A DNA stretch of 64,000 bases, from positions 3,101,501-3,165,500 of the forward strand of contig NZ_CP015348.1 of assembly GCF_002109325.1 (NCBI RefSeq). Direction: 5' to 3'. The notes beneath the pieces are model-generated. The model was not told the DNA's origin. It saw only the letters and a list, made by a program, of their open reading frames with translations, and ran no database searches. This DNA comes from Sporosarcina ureae (lineage in GTDB: Bacteria > Bacillota > Bacilli > Bacillales_A > Planococcaceae). Below are positions 20,370-29,755 of this stretch, piece by piece (position 1 is the first letter of the stretch; each line of letters opens with the position of its first letter). Both the position numbers and the translations under genes were made by a program.

Positions 20370-21260
20370 GTGCAACTTGGAAATATAGGAACAGCAATGG
20401 TCACTCCTTTTTCTCCTGACGGTATGATTGATTACGCTCAAACAGCAACTCTGCTTGAGCATTTGATTGCGAATGGGACAGATTCTGTCGTCGTCAGTGG
20501 TACGACGGGTGAGTCACCCACGCTTACTGTCACTGAGAAGAAGGAATTACTGGATTTTGTAGTGAAAGTAGTGAATAAGCGTATACCTGTAATTGCAGGT
20601 ACAGGGTCAAACAATACAGCTGAATCAATCGAGCTGACGAAGGCTGCTGAGCTATCAGGAGCTGACGGGATCATGCTTGTGACGCCTTACTATAATAAAC
20701 CTGACCAAAAAGGTATGTATGCACATTTCTCAACGATTGCGCACGTTACGGCATTGCCTATTTTGCTTTATAATATTCCAAGTCGCTCCATCGTCAATTT
20801 GCTTCCTGAAACTGTTATAGCATTATCAAAAATCGATAATATCAAAGCGATTAAAGAAGCAAGTGGAAACTTAGAGCAAATGGCGGAAATCATTGAAGGA
20901 ACCGCTGATGATTTTGAAGTATACAGTGGTGATGATGGATTGACATTACCTTTGCTTTCAATTGGCGGTAGGGGGATTATTTCAGTTTCTTCACATGTTG
21001 TAGGCAATGAAATGCAGAAAATGATCCAAGCTTTCCAAAATGGTAACACAAAAGAAGCCGCTGACATTCATCGTTCATTATTACCGGTATTTCGGGCATT
21101 GTTCTCAACACCGAATCCAGTACCCGTAAAATATGCGTTGGAAAAGATAGGCGTAGCAACGGGTGGTGTTCGGTTACCACTTGTTGAAATGGACGCAAGT
21201 GAAGCGGCAATGATTGACATTGCACTTGAAAATTTTGAAAAAAGAACACGGATTCTGTAA
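20370..21260 (+). CDS. dapA: 4-hydroxy-tetrahydrodipicolinate synthase
   Basis: Condenses pyruvate with aspartate semialdehyde, first step of the diaminopimelate and dipicolinate branch. A GTG at 20370 is taken as start because AAAAGGA ends 9 nt before it and MQLGNIGTAMVTPF fits the family; the ATG at 20361 touches the ribosome binding site. The 296-residue TIM barrel has the Schiff-base lysine K162 (IKAIKEASGN), Y134 (LLYNIPSRS) and the GTTGESPTL loop. It lies 45 nt after asd and ends at a strong terminator, forming a two-gene asd-dapA unit that can supply dpaAB. Confidence 0.96.
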   Translation: MQLGNIGTAMVTPFSPDGMIDYAQTATLLEHLIANGTDSVVVSGTTGESPTLTVTEKKELLDFVVKVVNKRIPVIAGTGSNNTAESIELTKAAELSGADGIMLVTPYYNKPDQKGMYAHFSTIAHVTALPILLYNIPSRSIVNLLPETVIALSKIDNIKAIKEASGNLEQMAEIIEGTADDFEVYSGDDGLTLPLLSIGGRGIISVSSHVVGNEMQKMIQAFQNGNTKEAADIHRSLLPVFRALFSTPNPVPVKYALEKIGVATGGVRLPLVEMDASEAAMIDIALENFEKRTRIL

Positions 21261-21265
21261 TAAAC

Positions 21266-21295
21266 AAAAGCCGGACGACCAATCCGGCTTTTTTT
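21266..21295 (+). terminator. Intrinsic terminator after dapA
   Basis: AAAAGCCGGA pairs with TCCGGCTTTT over CGACCAA, followed by T residues, six bases after the dapA stop. Confidence 0.92.
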
Positions 21296-21373
21296 GTTTG
21301 TACAGAACACCTACTATCTCGTATAATGGGGTTTAGTCGTTGTGGGCGGGAATAGAATATAGGAGGAAACAAT

Positions 21374-23041
21374 GTGACGAAAATACAAAATGAATTAATT
21401 AGAGTGATTCCACTAGGTGGAGTAGGAGAAGTCGGGAAGTCCATGTACGTCGTTGAAATTGACGATGAACTATTTATTATGGATTCCGGATTAATGTTCC
21501 CTGAAACGGAAATGCTAGGTATTGACTTCGTAATACCTGATATGACATATCTGGAAGAAAATAAAGATCGGGTCAAAGGAATCTTCCTAACGCACGGTCA
21601 TGAAGATGCAATTGGATCAATTGCATACTTATTACAAAAAGTACAAGCACCTGTCTACGGTACAAAGTTGACATTAGCGTTAGCGAAAGAACATTTAAAG
21701 AAAATGCCAGCACCATCTAATGTTAGATTTTTTGAAGTGACAAGCAAAAGCCGCATGAACTTCAAGCGCACGCATGTGACATTCTTTTACACAACTCACA
21801 GCATCCCTGATTCTCTAGGGATTGTATTCCACACAAGTGAGGGCGCAATCGTCAATACAGGTGAGTTTAAATTTGACCAAGCAGCAAAAGGCAAATATCG
21901 CCCTGATTTTGCGAAAATGGCTACACTTGGTGAAGAAGGCGTCTTTATCTTGATGTCCGATTCCACAGAAGCAGAGCGTCCAGGTTATACGACATCTGAA
22001 TCTGTGATTGTAAAACGACTTTCTAAAACGTTCCACGAAGCACAAGGTAGAATTTTAGTGGCGTTGTATGCATCTAACTTTATACGGATTCAACAAGTAC
22101 TAGATCAGGCGGCAGCTAAGAAAAAGAAAGTTGCAGTTGTTGGTAAAAGTTTGGAGAGCTACTTTGAAGTAGGATTGAAATTAGGTTATTTACAAGTAGA
22201 AGAAGATGTAGTCATTCCAGTGAAAGACATGGAAAAATACGATGATCAAGATATCGTTATTATTGTAACGGGTAACCAAGGTGAGCCACTTGATGCTTTG
22301 GAGAAAATCGTTCGTAAACATCATAGAGAAATCAATATCAAAAGTTCAGATACGGTATTGATCACATTCACACCTTCTCCTGTCATGGAAACTTCCATGT
22401 ACAAGATGATGAATGAACTAGCTAAAGCTGGAGCGACTGTACTGACGTCCACACGCAATGTACACGTATCCGGTCACGGTTCAGCTGAAGATTTGAAAAT
22501 GATGCTCAACTTGATGCAACCGAAATACTTTATTCCAATTCAAGGTGAATACCGTATGTTAATTGCACACTCCAAACTTGCTCAAGAAGTGGGTTTACCT
22601 AAAAACCGCATCTTCATCGCGGATAAAGGAGACATCGTTGAATTCAAGAACGAAAAGCTTCGTATGGCAGGTAGAGTTCAGGCGGGCAATGTTTTGATTG
22701 ATGGTATTGGTGTAGGAGATGTAGGAAATATCGTATTGCGCGACCGCAAGCTTTTATCACAAGATGGAATCTTTACAGTCGTTGTAACTTTGAATAGAAA
22801 ACAAAAACGAATTGCAGCAGGTCCTGAAGTGGTATCTAGGGGCTTTGTGTATGTTCGCGAATCGGAAGAGTTGTTTGAAGAAGCGACGAAATTGATTACG
22901 AAGATTGTTGAGAAATATGTGAATAAAGAAACGTTTGAATGGACAAACATTAAACAAGAGATCCGCGAAACATTAAGTTCGTATTTATATCAGCAGACAA
23001 AACGTCGTCCGATGATTATTCCAATCATCATGGAATATTAA
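21374..23041 (+). CDS. rnjB: Ribonuclease J2
   Basis: Metallo-beta-lactamase/beta-CASP ribonuclease of the RNase J family, 555 residues. The J2 assignment rests on locus (dapA neighbour, before spoIIIE) and on the metal motif: FLTHGHEDAIGS has Ala where the active J1 paralogue has His (HGHEDHIG). Further family blocks are FFYTTHSIPDSLG, SDSTEAERPGYT, VSGHGSAEDLKMM and PIQGEYRMLIAHSKLA. Start is GTG 21374, 8 nt after AGGAGG. J2 pairs with J1 in a complex with weak activity of its own in B. subtilis. The usual next gene, tepA, is absent here. Confidence 0.93.
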   Translation: MTKIQNELIRVIPLGGVGEVGKSMYVVEIDDELFIMDSGLMFPETEMLGIDFVIPDMTYLEENKDRVKGIFLTHGHEDAIGSIAYLLQKVQAPVYGTKLTLALAKEHLKKMPAPSNVRFFEVTSKSRMNFKRTHVTFFYTTHSIPDSLGIVFHTSEGAIVNTGEFKFDQAAKGKYRPDFAKMATLGEEGVFILMSDSTEAERPGYTTSESVIVKRLSKTFHEAQGRILVALYASNFIRIQQVLDQAAAKKKKVAVVGKSLESYFEVGLKLGYLQVEEDVVIPVKDMEKYDDQDIVIIVTGNQGEPLDALEKIVRKHHREINIKSSDTVLITFTPSPVMETSMYKMMNELAKAGATVLTSTRNVHVSGHGSAEDLKMMLNLMQPKYFIPIQGEYRMLIAHSKLAQEVGLPKNRIFIADKGDIVEFKNEKLRMAGRVQAGNVLIDGIGVGDVGNIVLRDRKLLSQDGIFTVVVTLNRKQKRIAAGPEVVSRGFVYVRESEELFEEATKLITKIVEKYVNKETFEWTNIKQEIRETLSSYLYQQTKRRPMIIPIIMEY

Positions 23042-23076
23042 TCTATACCGTTTGTTGACGATTTAAATAACAATTG

Positions 23077-23111
23077 GATTTCCATGCCTTCCTGGCTGGA
23101 AATCTTTTTTT
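23077..23111 (+). terminator. Intrinsic terminator after rnjB
   Basis: GATTTCC pairs with GGAAATC across a 14-nt loop and is followed directly by eight T residues. Confidence 0.85.
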
Positions 23112-23129
23112 CAGAAAGGGGGTTGGCAA

Positions 23130-25472
23130 ATGGCAAAAAAACGAGCTAAAAAGAGAGCACCCGCTAAGAAAAAACAACAGAAAAATCAGCAAAGTCAAAT
23201 GCAACCGCTCTGGTTTGAAATACTTGGTGTTGTATTGATTGGTATTGCGATAATTATGATCTTTGAATTCGGCATCATAGGCCAAGGTTTATCGGCATTT
23301 TCCCGATTTTTATTAGGTAATTGGTATGTAGCATTGCCATTTTTGATTATAGTGCAAGCCTTGATCTTTATGGTTAAGAGACAGATCGGTGGATATAAGC
23401 ACCGAATAGTTATCGGCTGCTTATTTGTTTTAGGAAGCATGTTGCTATTCAGTCATGTACATTTATTTCAAACATTGTATGAAAGTAAAGTATTGATGTC
23501 GAATTCTGCACTTAAGGAAACATGGAAAGTCCTCATTACCAATGATGGGATCCATGATCAGACAGGGACGCTCGGTGGCGGCATGCTAGGCGCTGTGCTG
23601 TTCGCGATGTTTTATTCATTAGTGGATTCCTCGGGCGCTACTGTAGCGGGTGTGTTGCTACTGCTCATTGGTATTATCCTTTTGACAGGAAAAGCGCTGA
23701 TTCCGTTTTTGGTGGAGCAAACACCTATCTTTATTGGTGATATAAAAAAGAAGTGGGCAGCTCGTGAAAAGAAAACTGTTAAGTCTCCTGAAGAAAAGAG
23801 AAAAGAAAGTGCTCGGACCAATAGGAAGAGTAAGCCTAAGGTAGAAAAGACTGCTGAAACGCAAACGGTTCAAGAGTATATTGAACCTGCTAGTGAACCG
23901 ATTATTTCTAGTTTTACAGCAAAAATAGAAAAAGCCGCAGAACCGCAACATACAGAAGAATTAAAAACACAAGCAAATGAAGCACCTGCGATAGATCCTA
24001 AAGATCCTGCAGCAGATTATCCAGTAATGGGTGGAGAACAAGAAAATGAAGCGTATATTTTACCATCAACTAATCTACTAGAGCCCCCTGTAACAAGCGA
24101 TCAATCTGGTGAATATGATTTGATTCAAGCGAACGCAAAGAAACTAGAGAAAACGTTCTTGAGCTTTGGAGTTAAAGCGCGCGTGACACAAGTCCATCTG
24201 GGACCAGCAGTCACCAAATATGAAATTCTGCCTGATACGGGTGTGAAGGTAAGTCGTATCGTTAGTTTAGCAGATGACATTGCATTGGCATTGGCGGCTA
24301 GTGGCATTCGTATTGAAGCACCTATCCCTGGTAAATCAGCGGTTGGGATTGAAGTGCCAAACAATTCTGTGGCAATGGTTAGTTTACGTGAAGTGCTCGA
24401 ATCAAAAGAAAATAGTCCACCGGGTGCCAAGTTACTTGTAGGTTTAGGCCGCGACGTGACAGGACAAGCGATGATGACTGAACTTAATAAGATGCCACAC
24501 GTATTAATTGCTGGGGCAACGGGTAGCGGTAAGAGTGTCTGTGTCAACGGTATAATTATGAGTATCATCATGCGAGCAAAACCGCATGAAGTGAAAATGA
24601 TGATGATTGATCCCAAGATGGTGGAGCTGAATGTCTTTAACGGGATTCCACATTTATTGGCACCGGTAGTCACAGATCCAAGAAAAGCGGCCCAAGCATT
24701 ACAGCGTATTGTGTCTGAGATGGAGCGTAGGTATGAATTATTCTCCCATACAGGTACTCGAAATATTGAAGGGTATAACAATCACATTGAACAATGGAAT
24801 GAAGATCATGACGAGAAACACCCACGCATGCCGTATATCGTCGTCATCGTCGATGAGCTGGCAGACTTAATGATGGTAGCGTCAAGTGATGTTGAAGATT
24901 CCATCACGCGTCTGGCACAAATGGCAAGAGCCGCGGGTATTCATTTAATTATCGCTACACAGCGTCCAAGTGTGGATGTGATCACGGGTATCATCAAAGC
25001 AAATATTCCTTCTCGGATTGCATTTGCCGTATCATCTGCCATCGATTCACGAACTATTCTAGACGGTGGCGGTGCAGAGAAGTTATTAGGCCGTGGAGAT
25101 ATGTTATTCCTACCTGCTGGCGCTTCAAAACCGACACGTATACAAGGAGCATTTGTATCAGATGAAGAAGTAGAAGCGGTTGTGAATTTCGTGATCGAGC
25201 AACAAAAAGCTCAGTATCAAGAAGAAATGATTCCAACTGAAGTAGAAGTTGTGGCACCGCATGAAGAAACTGACGATTTATATGATGAGGCGGTACAGAT
25301 GGTAGTAGATATGCAGACTGCTTCCGTCTCCATGATTCAGCGGCGGTTCCGTGTCGGCTATGCCAGAGCTGCACGTATTGTGGATCAAATGGAAGCACGG
25401 GGAGTCGTTGGACCGCCTGAGGGCAGTAAACCAAGACACGTACTACTCACTAAGTCTGAGTTCGAAATGTAA
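23130..25472 (+). CDS. spoIIIE: DNA translocase SpoIIIE/FtsK
   Basis: Membrane-anchored septal DNA pump that clears chromosome from the septum in vegetative division and moves it into the forespore. A basic N terminus ([15 protein letters not shown]) precedes several membrane segments (about 27-200). A charged linker rich in Glu/Pro/Lys runs to about 330, then the RecA-like motor: Walker A GATGSGKS near 461 and Walker [11 protein letters not shown] near 570. A winged-helix gamma domain that reads polar DNA signals ([19 protein letters not shown]) lies near 733. Length 780 matches the family. GAAAGGGGG lies upstream of the ATG. I cannot tell from sequence whether this is the only FtsK-type motor in the genome. 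Confidence 0.95.
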   Translation: MAKKRAKKRAPAKKKQQKNQQSQMQPLWFEILGVVLIGIAIIMIFEFGIIGQGLSAFSRFLLGNWYVALPFLIIVQALIFMVKRQIGGYKHRIVIGCLFVLGSMLLFSHVHLFQTLYESKVLMSNSALKETWKVLITNDGIHDQTGTLGGGMLGAVLFAMFYSLVDSSGATVAGVLLLLIGIILLTGKALIPFLVEQTPIFIGDIKKKWAAREKKTVKSPEEKRKESARTNRKSKPKVEKTAETQTVQEYIEPASEPIISSFTAKIEKAAEPQHTEELKTQANEAPAIDPKDPAADYPVMGGEQENEAYILPSTNLLEPPVTSDQSGEYDLIQANAKKLEKTFLSFGVKARVTQVHLGPAVTKYEILPDTGVKVSRIVSLADDIALALAASGIRIEAPIPGKSAVGIEVPNNSVAMVSLREVLESKENSPPGAKLLVGLGRDVTGQAMMTELNKMPHVLIAGATGSGKSVCVNGIIMSIIMRAKPHEVKMMMIDPKMVELNVFNGIPHLLAPVVTDPRKAAQALQRIVSEMERRYELFSHTGTRNIEGYNNHIEQWNEDHDEKHPRMPYIVVIVDELADLMMVASSDVEDSITRLAQMARAAGIHLIIATQRPSVDVITGIIKANIPSRIAFAVSSAIDSRTILDGGGAEKLLGRGDMLFLPAGASKPTRIQGAFVSDEEVEAVVNFVIEQQKAQYQEEMIPTEVEVVAPHEETDDLYDEAVQMVVDMQTASVSMIQRRFRVGYARAARIVDQMEARGVVGPPEGSKPRHVLLTKSEFEM

Positions 25473-25790
25473 GGATTCATTCATCTTTATTTTGATTAGT
25501 CAAAGTTATTCGTGATTATGGCTAGATATTTCCTTCTACCTAAGTAAATGTTATAGTGAAGGTAGAAGGAAATTATCATTTTGGGCTATTGAAATAGAGT
25601 GTGACATTCAATAGTAAGCAGAACAGAAAGCGTTATCATACTATGTAACGTGCAAGGTAATGGAATTTTGAATAGTCTAATCAAATGATTATTTTTAAAA
25701 CGAGATTCCAGATATAAAGTAATGTTGCGGGGTATAAGACGTATAGCGTCCTAACATAATACCAAAATTATCAAGGGGAGGTCATTATTG
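25473..25790 (+). promoter_or_regulatory. Long regulatory intergenic before nucleoside transporter
   Basis: A 318-nt gene-free stretch. It holds a perfect 13-bp inverted repeat (ATTTCCTTCTACC at 25528, GGTAGAAGGAAAT ending 25573, 20-nt loop), a cre-like site at 25625-25638, and the small stem GACG-TATA-GCGTC near 25738. AAGGGGAGG of the lipoprotein gene lies at 25773-25781. No purine riboswitch core is visible. Confidence 0.5.
25625..25638 (+). promoter_or_regulatory. Putative cre site (CcpA operator)
   Basis: AGAAAGCGTTATCA matches the consensus TGWAANCGNTNWCA at all fixed positions except the first base. It lies 153 nt before the lipoprotein start, where CcpA could repress nucleoside uptake during growth on preferred sugars. 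Confidence 0.5.
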
Positions 25791-26879
25791 ATGAAAAAAA
25801 GAAAGTTTGGTCTAGCAATGTCTTTGGTGCTAGCCGCAGGTACGATGTTAGCAGCATGTGGCTCTGACGATAAAGGCAAAAACGATGCAGGTGAAAAGCC
25901 AGCAACGGGAGATAGCGGTGAGAAAAGCGAATTCTCAGTTGCTATGGTTACTGACGTTGGAGGTATCGATGATAAATCATTCAACCAATCTGCATGGAAA
26001 GGTGTAAGAGAATTCGGGGAAGATCAAGGATGGGAAAAGGGAACTGGTGGATACGATTACCTTCAGTCAACTGGCCCAGAAGATTATACAACAAATCTAA
26101 ATAACTTGGCTCGTCGTGATTTCAACTTAATTTACGGAGTAGGTTTCTTGATGGAAGATGCAATTGAAGATATTGCAGCTCAACAAAAAGATACTCAATT
26201 CTCAATTATTGATGGTGAAGTAGATGCTCCAAACGTAGCTAGCATCCTCTTTAAAGAACAAGAAGGAGGATACTTAGCTGGGGTGGCAGCTGGATTAATG
26301 ACAAAGTCAGATAAGGTTGGTTTCATCGGCGGTATGGACAATCCTGTAATCGAGCGTTTTGAAGCTGGATTTCTTGAAGGCGTAAAAGCAGTGAAGCCTG
26401 AAATTAAAGTAGACTCAAAATATGTAGGTGCGTTTGATAAAGCAGAACTTGGTAAAGCTGAGGCAGGCCGTATGTATTCTTCAGGCGTAGATATTATTTT
26501 CCACGCTGCTGGTGGAACAGGCAACGGTGTATTCTCAGAAGCAAAAGAGCGTAAGCAAGCAGATAAAGATGCATACGTTTGGGTTATTGGTGTAGACTCT
26601 GACCAGTATGAAGAAGGTAAAGTTGGAGATGACAACGTTACACTAACATCTATGTTGAAGCGTGTTGACGTAGCAGTTAAAGACATTGCTGATCTTGCAA
26701 TGGCTGGTAACTTCCCAGGTGGGGAAACAAAAGTATATGGTCTTCAAGATGATGGTTTAGGTCTTGCTGATTCACGTGGAGCGATTCCACAAGACGTGTT
26801 GGATCAAATTGATGAACATGCACAAAAAATTGCAAATGGCGAAATTGAAGTACCTGAGTTTGTAGAAAAGAAGAAATAA
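25791..26879 (+). CDS. nupN: BMP-family nucleoside-binding lipoprotein
   Basis: Substrate-binding lipoprotein of the BMP/Med (PnrA-like) family, the capture subunit of a purine-nucleoside ABC importer. The lipoprotein signal MKKRKFGLAMSLVLAAGTML precedes the lipobox AAC at about 21-23, then a flexible linker rich in Gly, Asp and Lys. The binding domain shows VAMVTDVGGIDDKSFNQSAW, IYGVGFLMEDAI, GFIGGMDNPVIERFEAGF and ADSRGAIPQDVLDQI. Start at ATG 25791, 9 nt after AGGGGAGG (a TTG just before is in frame). The following genes encode the matching ATPase and two permeases. Symbol given by analogy to B. subtilis nupN (yufN). Confidence 0.88.
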   Translation: MKKRKFGLAMSLVLAAGTMLAACGSDDKGKNDAGEKPATGDSGEKSEFSVAMVTDVGGIDDKSFNQSAWKGVREFGEDQGWEKGTGGYDYLQSTGPEDYTTNLNNLARRDFNLIYGVGFLMEDAIEDIAAQQKDTQFSIIDGEVDAPNVASILFKEQEGGYLAGVAAGLMTKSDKVGFIGGMDNPVIERFEAGFLEGVKAVKPEIKVDSKYVGAFDKAELGKAEAGRMYSSGVDIIFHAAGGTGNGVFSEAKERKQADKDAYVWVIGVDSDQYEEGKVGDDNVTLTSMLKRVDVAVKDIADLAMAGNFPGGETKVYGLQDDGLGLADSRGAIPQDVLDQIDEHAQKIANGEIEVPEFVEKKK

Positions 26880-26891
26880 GGTCATTAAACA

Positions 26892-26926
26892 GATGAAGGC
26901 CGGTTTCATATCCGGCCTTCATTTCA
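26892..26926 (+). terminator. Intrinsic terminator between lipoprotein and ATPase genes
   Basis: GATGAAGGCCGG pairs with CCGGCCTTCAT over TTTCATAT, followed by a short T-rich stretch. In binding-protein operons such an internal terminator commonly lets some transcription through, so that binding protein is made in excess over the membrane parts. Confidence 0.8.
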
Positions 26927-27040
26927 TTAAGTTAATAAAATAAAGGTTCTTAGTATTTGCTCTGGAACTTTTATTTTATTAATTTCTAAGATTAATAATA
27001 AAATATACTAAATAATATCGGCAGGCTATTTATTAATAAA

Positions 27041-27054
27041 TAGCAACGCTTTCA
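27041..27054 (-). promoter_or_regulatory. Weak cre-like site upstream of the transporter ATPase gene
   Basis: On the minus strand TGAAAGCGTTGCTA matches 12 of 14 cre consensus positions. It lies in the AT-rich 223-nt gap (26927-27149) before the ATPase gene, in which I see no other feature. Confidence 0.3.
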
Positions 27055-27149
27055 ACTTTTCATATAGGGGCTTTATCACGTATTATTGAAGATAAGAATT
27101 GTGTTGTTTTAATTTATTGAATTCTATTATGGGCAAGGAAGTGATTGGG

Positions 27150-28718
27150 ATGGATTATGTAATTGAGATGCTAGATGTTTCAAAAAAGTTCGGGAATTTC
27201 TATGCAAACGATCATATTACATTACAACTGGAAAAAGGCGAGATTCATGCATTGCTAGGTGAAAACGGTGCTGGTAAATCTACCTTAATGAACGTATTAT
27301 TTGGTTTATATCAACCGGATGGTGGCGAAATTCGTGTTCATGGCGAAAAAGTAGAAATCACTGATCCAAACGTAGCAAATGATCTAGGAATTGGGATGGT
27401 GCATCAGCATTTTATGTTGGTGGAGAATTTAACTGTTACCGAGAATATTATTTTAGGCAGTGAACCAACTAAATCAGGGATTATCAACATTAAGGATTCC
27501 GCGAAAAAAGTTGCGGATATTTCCAAGATGTATGGACTTGACGTTGATCCGTACGCCAAAATAGAAGATATTTCTGTAGGTATGCAACAACGTGTCGAAA
27601 TTCTGAAGACGCTTTATCGTGGGGCAGATATCTTAATATTTGATGAACCCACCGCATCATTAACACCTCAGGAAATTGATGAATTATTGAATATCATGAA
27701 AAAACTTGTAGCAGAAGGAAAATCAATCATCTTGATCACCCATAAATTGGCGGAAATTATGAACGTTTCAGACAAAGTAACTGTCATCCGCAAAGGTAAA
27801 GGAATCGGTACTGTTATCACATCAGAAACGAATCCCGAAGAGTTGGCGACGTTGATGGTAGGACGTCAAGTCACATTTAAAACGGAAAAAGGTCCATCCA
27901 ATCCGACTGAAGAAGTATTAAAGATAGAAAATCTACAAGTAAATGACTACCGAGGTGTTGCCAAGTTAAAAGGCCTTAACCTTTCTGTACGACGTGGTGA
28001 AATAGTGGGGATTGCCGGCATTGACGGTAACGGTCAATCCGAATTAATCGAAGCAATTACTGGATTGACGAAAGTGAAAAGTGGAAATATTTATATTAAT
28101 GAAGAAGATGTAACCAATAAAAAGCCAAGAAAAATTACAGAGACTGGTATTGGACATATTCCTCAGGACCGTCATAAACATGGGCTTATATTAGACTTTT
28201 CAGTTGCATATAATGCTGCTCTTCAATCGTATTATCATGAACCGTTATCTAAAGGCGGTATTATGAATTATAAAGTTGTTAATAAAAAAGCGGAAGAACT
28301 AATCAAGGAATTTGATGTAAGGACTCAAGGTACACACGAATTAGCGAGAGCGTTATCCGGAGGAAATCAGCAAAAGCTGATCATCGGAAGAGAAGTCTTG
28401 AGAAATCCAGACTTACTGATTGCCGCATTACCAACACGTGGTTTGGACGTTGGTGCAATTGAGTTTATTCATCGTCGTCTGATTGAACAACGTGACAGTG
28501 GAAAAGCGGTTTTACTCATTACGTTTGAATTAGATGAAGTCATGAACGTCTCTGATAAAATCGCAGTTATTTATGATGGAACTATTGTAGGCACGGTAAT
28601 TCCGCAAGAAACTACGGAACAAGCATTAGGGTTGATGATGGCAGGCCATTCAAAAGATGTTGCTGAGAAAAAGGTACTAGCTGCTACGAAGGATGGTGAT
28701 GAACATCATGTCGAATAG
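27150..28718 (+). CDS. nupO: Nucleoside ABC transporter ATPase (double-domain)
   Basis: Energy-coupling subunit of the nucleoside importer, with two fused ABC domains in 522 residues as in the ribose/nucleoside class. The first has Walker A GENGAGKST, the variant signature SVGMQQRVEI and Walker B ILIFDEPTASLTP. The second has a degenerate Walker A (GIDGNGQSEL), a full LSGGNQQKLIIGRE signature and LPTRGLDVGA in place of a Walker B glutamate. This asymmetry is normal for the class. Start ATG 27150 (MDYVIEML), 10 nt after AAGGA; an upstream in-frame ATG (27099) adds 17 residues without homology. Overlaps the permease gene. Confidence 0.9.
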   Translation: MDYVIEMLDVSKKFGNFYANDHITLQLEKGEIHALLGENGAGKSTLMNVLFGLYQPDGGEIRVHGEKVEITDPNVANDLGIGMVHQHFMLVENLTVTENIILGSEPTKSGIINIKDSAKKVADISKMYGLDVDPYAKIEDISVGMQQRVEILKTLYRGADILIFDEPTASLTPQEIDELLNIMKKLVAEGKSIILITHKLAEIMNVSDKVTVIRKGKGIGTVITSETNPEELATLMVGRQVTFKTEKGPSNPTEEVLKIENLQVNDYRGVAKLKGLNLSVRRGEIVGIAGIDGNGQSELIEAITGLTKVKSGNIYINEEDVTNKKPRKITETGIGHIPQDRHKHGLILDFSVAYNAALQSYYHEPLSKGGIMNYKVVNKKAEELIKEFDVRTQGTHELARALSGGNQQKLIIGREVLRNPDLLIAALPTRGLDVGAIEFIHRRLIEQRDSGKAVLLITFELDEVMNVSDKIAVIYDGTIVGTVIPQETTEQALGLMMAGHSKDVAEKKVLAATKDGDEHHVE

Positions 28719-29754
28719 AGTGATCAATATACTGGTCCCAGTGATTTCGATCTTTTTAGGACTCTTGGTAGGCGCGATCGTGATGCTGATCAGTGACTAT
28801 AATCCCATCACAGGCTATATAGCATTATGGAATGGTATTTTTGGTGATTCTTATGCGATAGGTGAAACGATTCGTCAGATCAGTCCATACATCCTTGCAG
28901 GGCTTGCAGTAGCATTCGCATTTAGAACTGGACTTTTCAATATTGGGGTAGAAGGACAATTGATCGTAGGTTGGTTTGCTGCGGCTTACGTAGGGATGGC
29001 ATTTGATCTTCCCAAAATCATTCACTTACCATTCGCGCTCATTGCGGCAGCAGCTGCAGGAGCATTATGGGGACTAGTACCAGGTATTTTAAAAGCTACA
29101 TTGAAAGTACATGAAGTTATTGTCACTATTATGATGAACTATGTTGCCCTACATGTGGTTAACGCATTAATTAAAACACTTTCCGGTGGTGGATTCAAAT
29201 TGGAGCGTATCCATGAATCAGCCTCACTCCGGTCAGAGTTCTTATCTAATCTAACGGACTACTCCACATTGCACTACGGAATATTTGTAGCTCTGGCTAT
29301 GGTGATCGTCATGTGGTTCATTTTAGAGAAAACTAAAACTGGATTTGAATTGAAGTCTGTTGGGTATAACGAACACGCAGCGCGCTATGCTGGGATGAGC
29401 GCTAATAAGAATATTGTTCTCGCAATGGTCATCTCTGGCGCGTTCGCTGGACTTGGTGGTGCAATGGAGGCACTTGGTACGTTTGGTAACATGTCTTCAA
29501 TGGGCGGCTTTACAGGGATCGGTTTTGATGGAATTGCCGTAGCCTTGCTTGGAGCAAATACGCCACTCGGTGTCATCTTCGGTGCTACGTTATTCGGTTC
29601 TTTGAAATACGGAGCGAATAATATGCCGAACGAAGCAGGAATTCCTGTAGAAATTGTTTCGATTATTATTGCATTGGTTATTTTCTTTGTAGCCTGCGGA
29701 TACATCATCCGTGTAGGACTCATACGTTTACGTAATAAGAAGGAGGCGAAGTGA
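28708..29754 (+). CDS. nupP: Nucleoside ABC transporter permease (NupP-type)
   Basis: First membrane subunit of the BMP-type importer, BPD_transp_2 family, 348 residues with about nine hydrophobic segments (first: ILVPVISIFLGLLVGAIVML). The conserved cytoplasmic loop carries GFELKSVGYNEHAARYAGM, the coupling segment for the ATPase. Starts 11 nt before the end of nupO at ATG 28708 with GGTGAT upstream; an in-frame ATG at 28693 is possible. A single base separates its stop from the next start. Confidence 0.9.
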   Translation: MSNRVINILVPVISIFLGLLVGAIVMLISDYNPITGYIALWNGIFGDSYAIGETIRQISPYILAGLAVAFAFRTGLFNIGVEGQLIVGWFAAAYVGMAFDLPKIIHLPFALIAAAAAGALWGLVPGILKATLKVHEVIVTIMMNYVALHVVNALIKTLSGGGFKLERIHESASLRSEFLSNLTDYSTLHYGIFVALAMVIVMWFILEKTKTGFELKSVGYNEHAARYAGMSANKNIVLAMVISGAFAGLGGAMEALGTFGNMSSMGGFTGIGFDGIAVALLGANTPLGVIFGATLFGSLKYGANNMPNEAGIPVEIVSIIIALVIFFVACGYIIRVGLIRLRNKKEAK

Positions 29755-29755
29755 C

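Noticed and set aside
23612-24781. Long minus-strand open frames inside spoIIIE (up to 218 codons) and similar frames in infB, pnp and dapA
   Set aside because: They are shadows of strongly conserved plus-strand genes, have no ribosome binding sites of their own, and their predicted proteins are low-complexity Ser/Thr/Pro-rich.
25690-25790. Possible purine riboswitch ahead of the nucleoside importer
   Set aside because: The GTATAAGACGTATAGCGTCC stretch was examined, but the conserved three-way junction residues and two kissing loops are not present.
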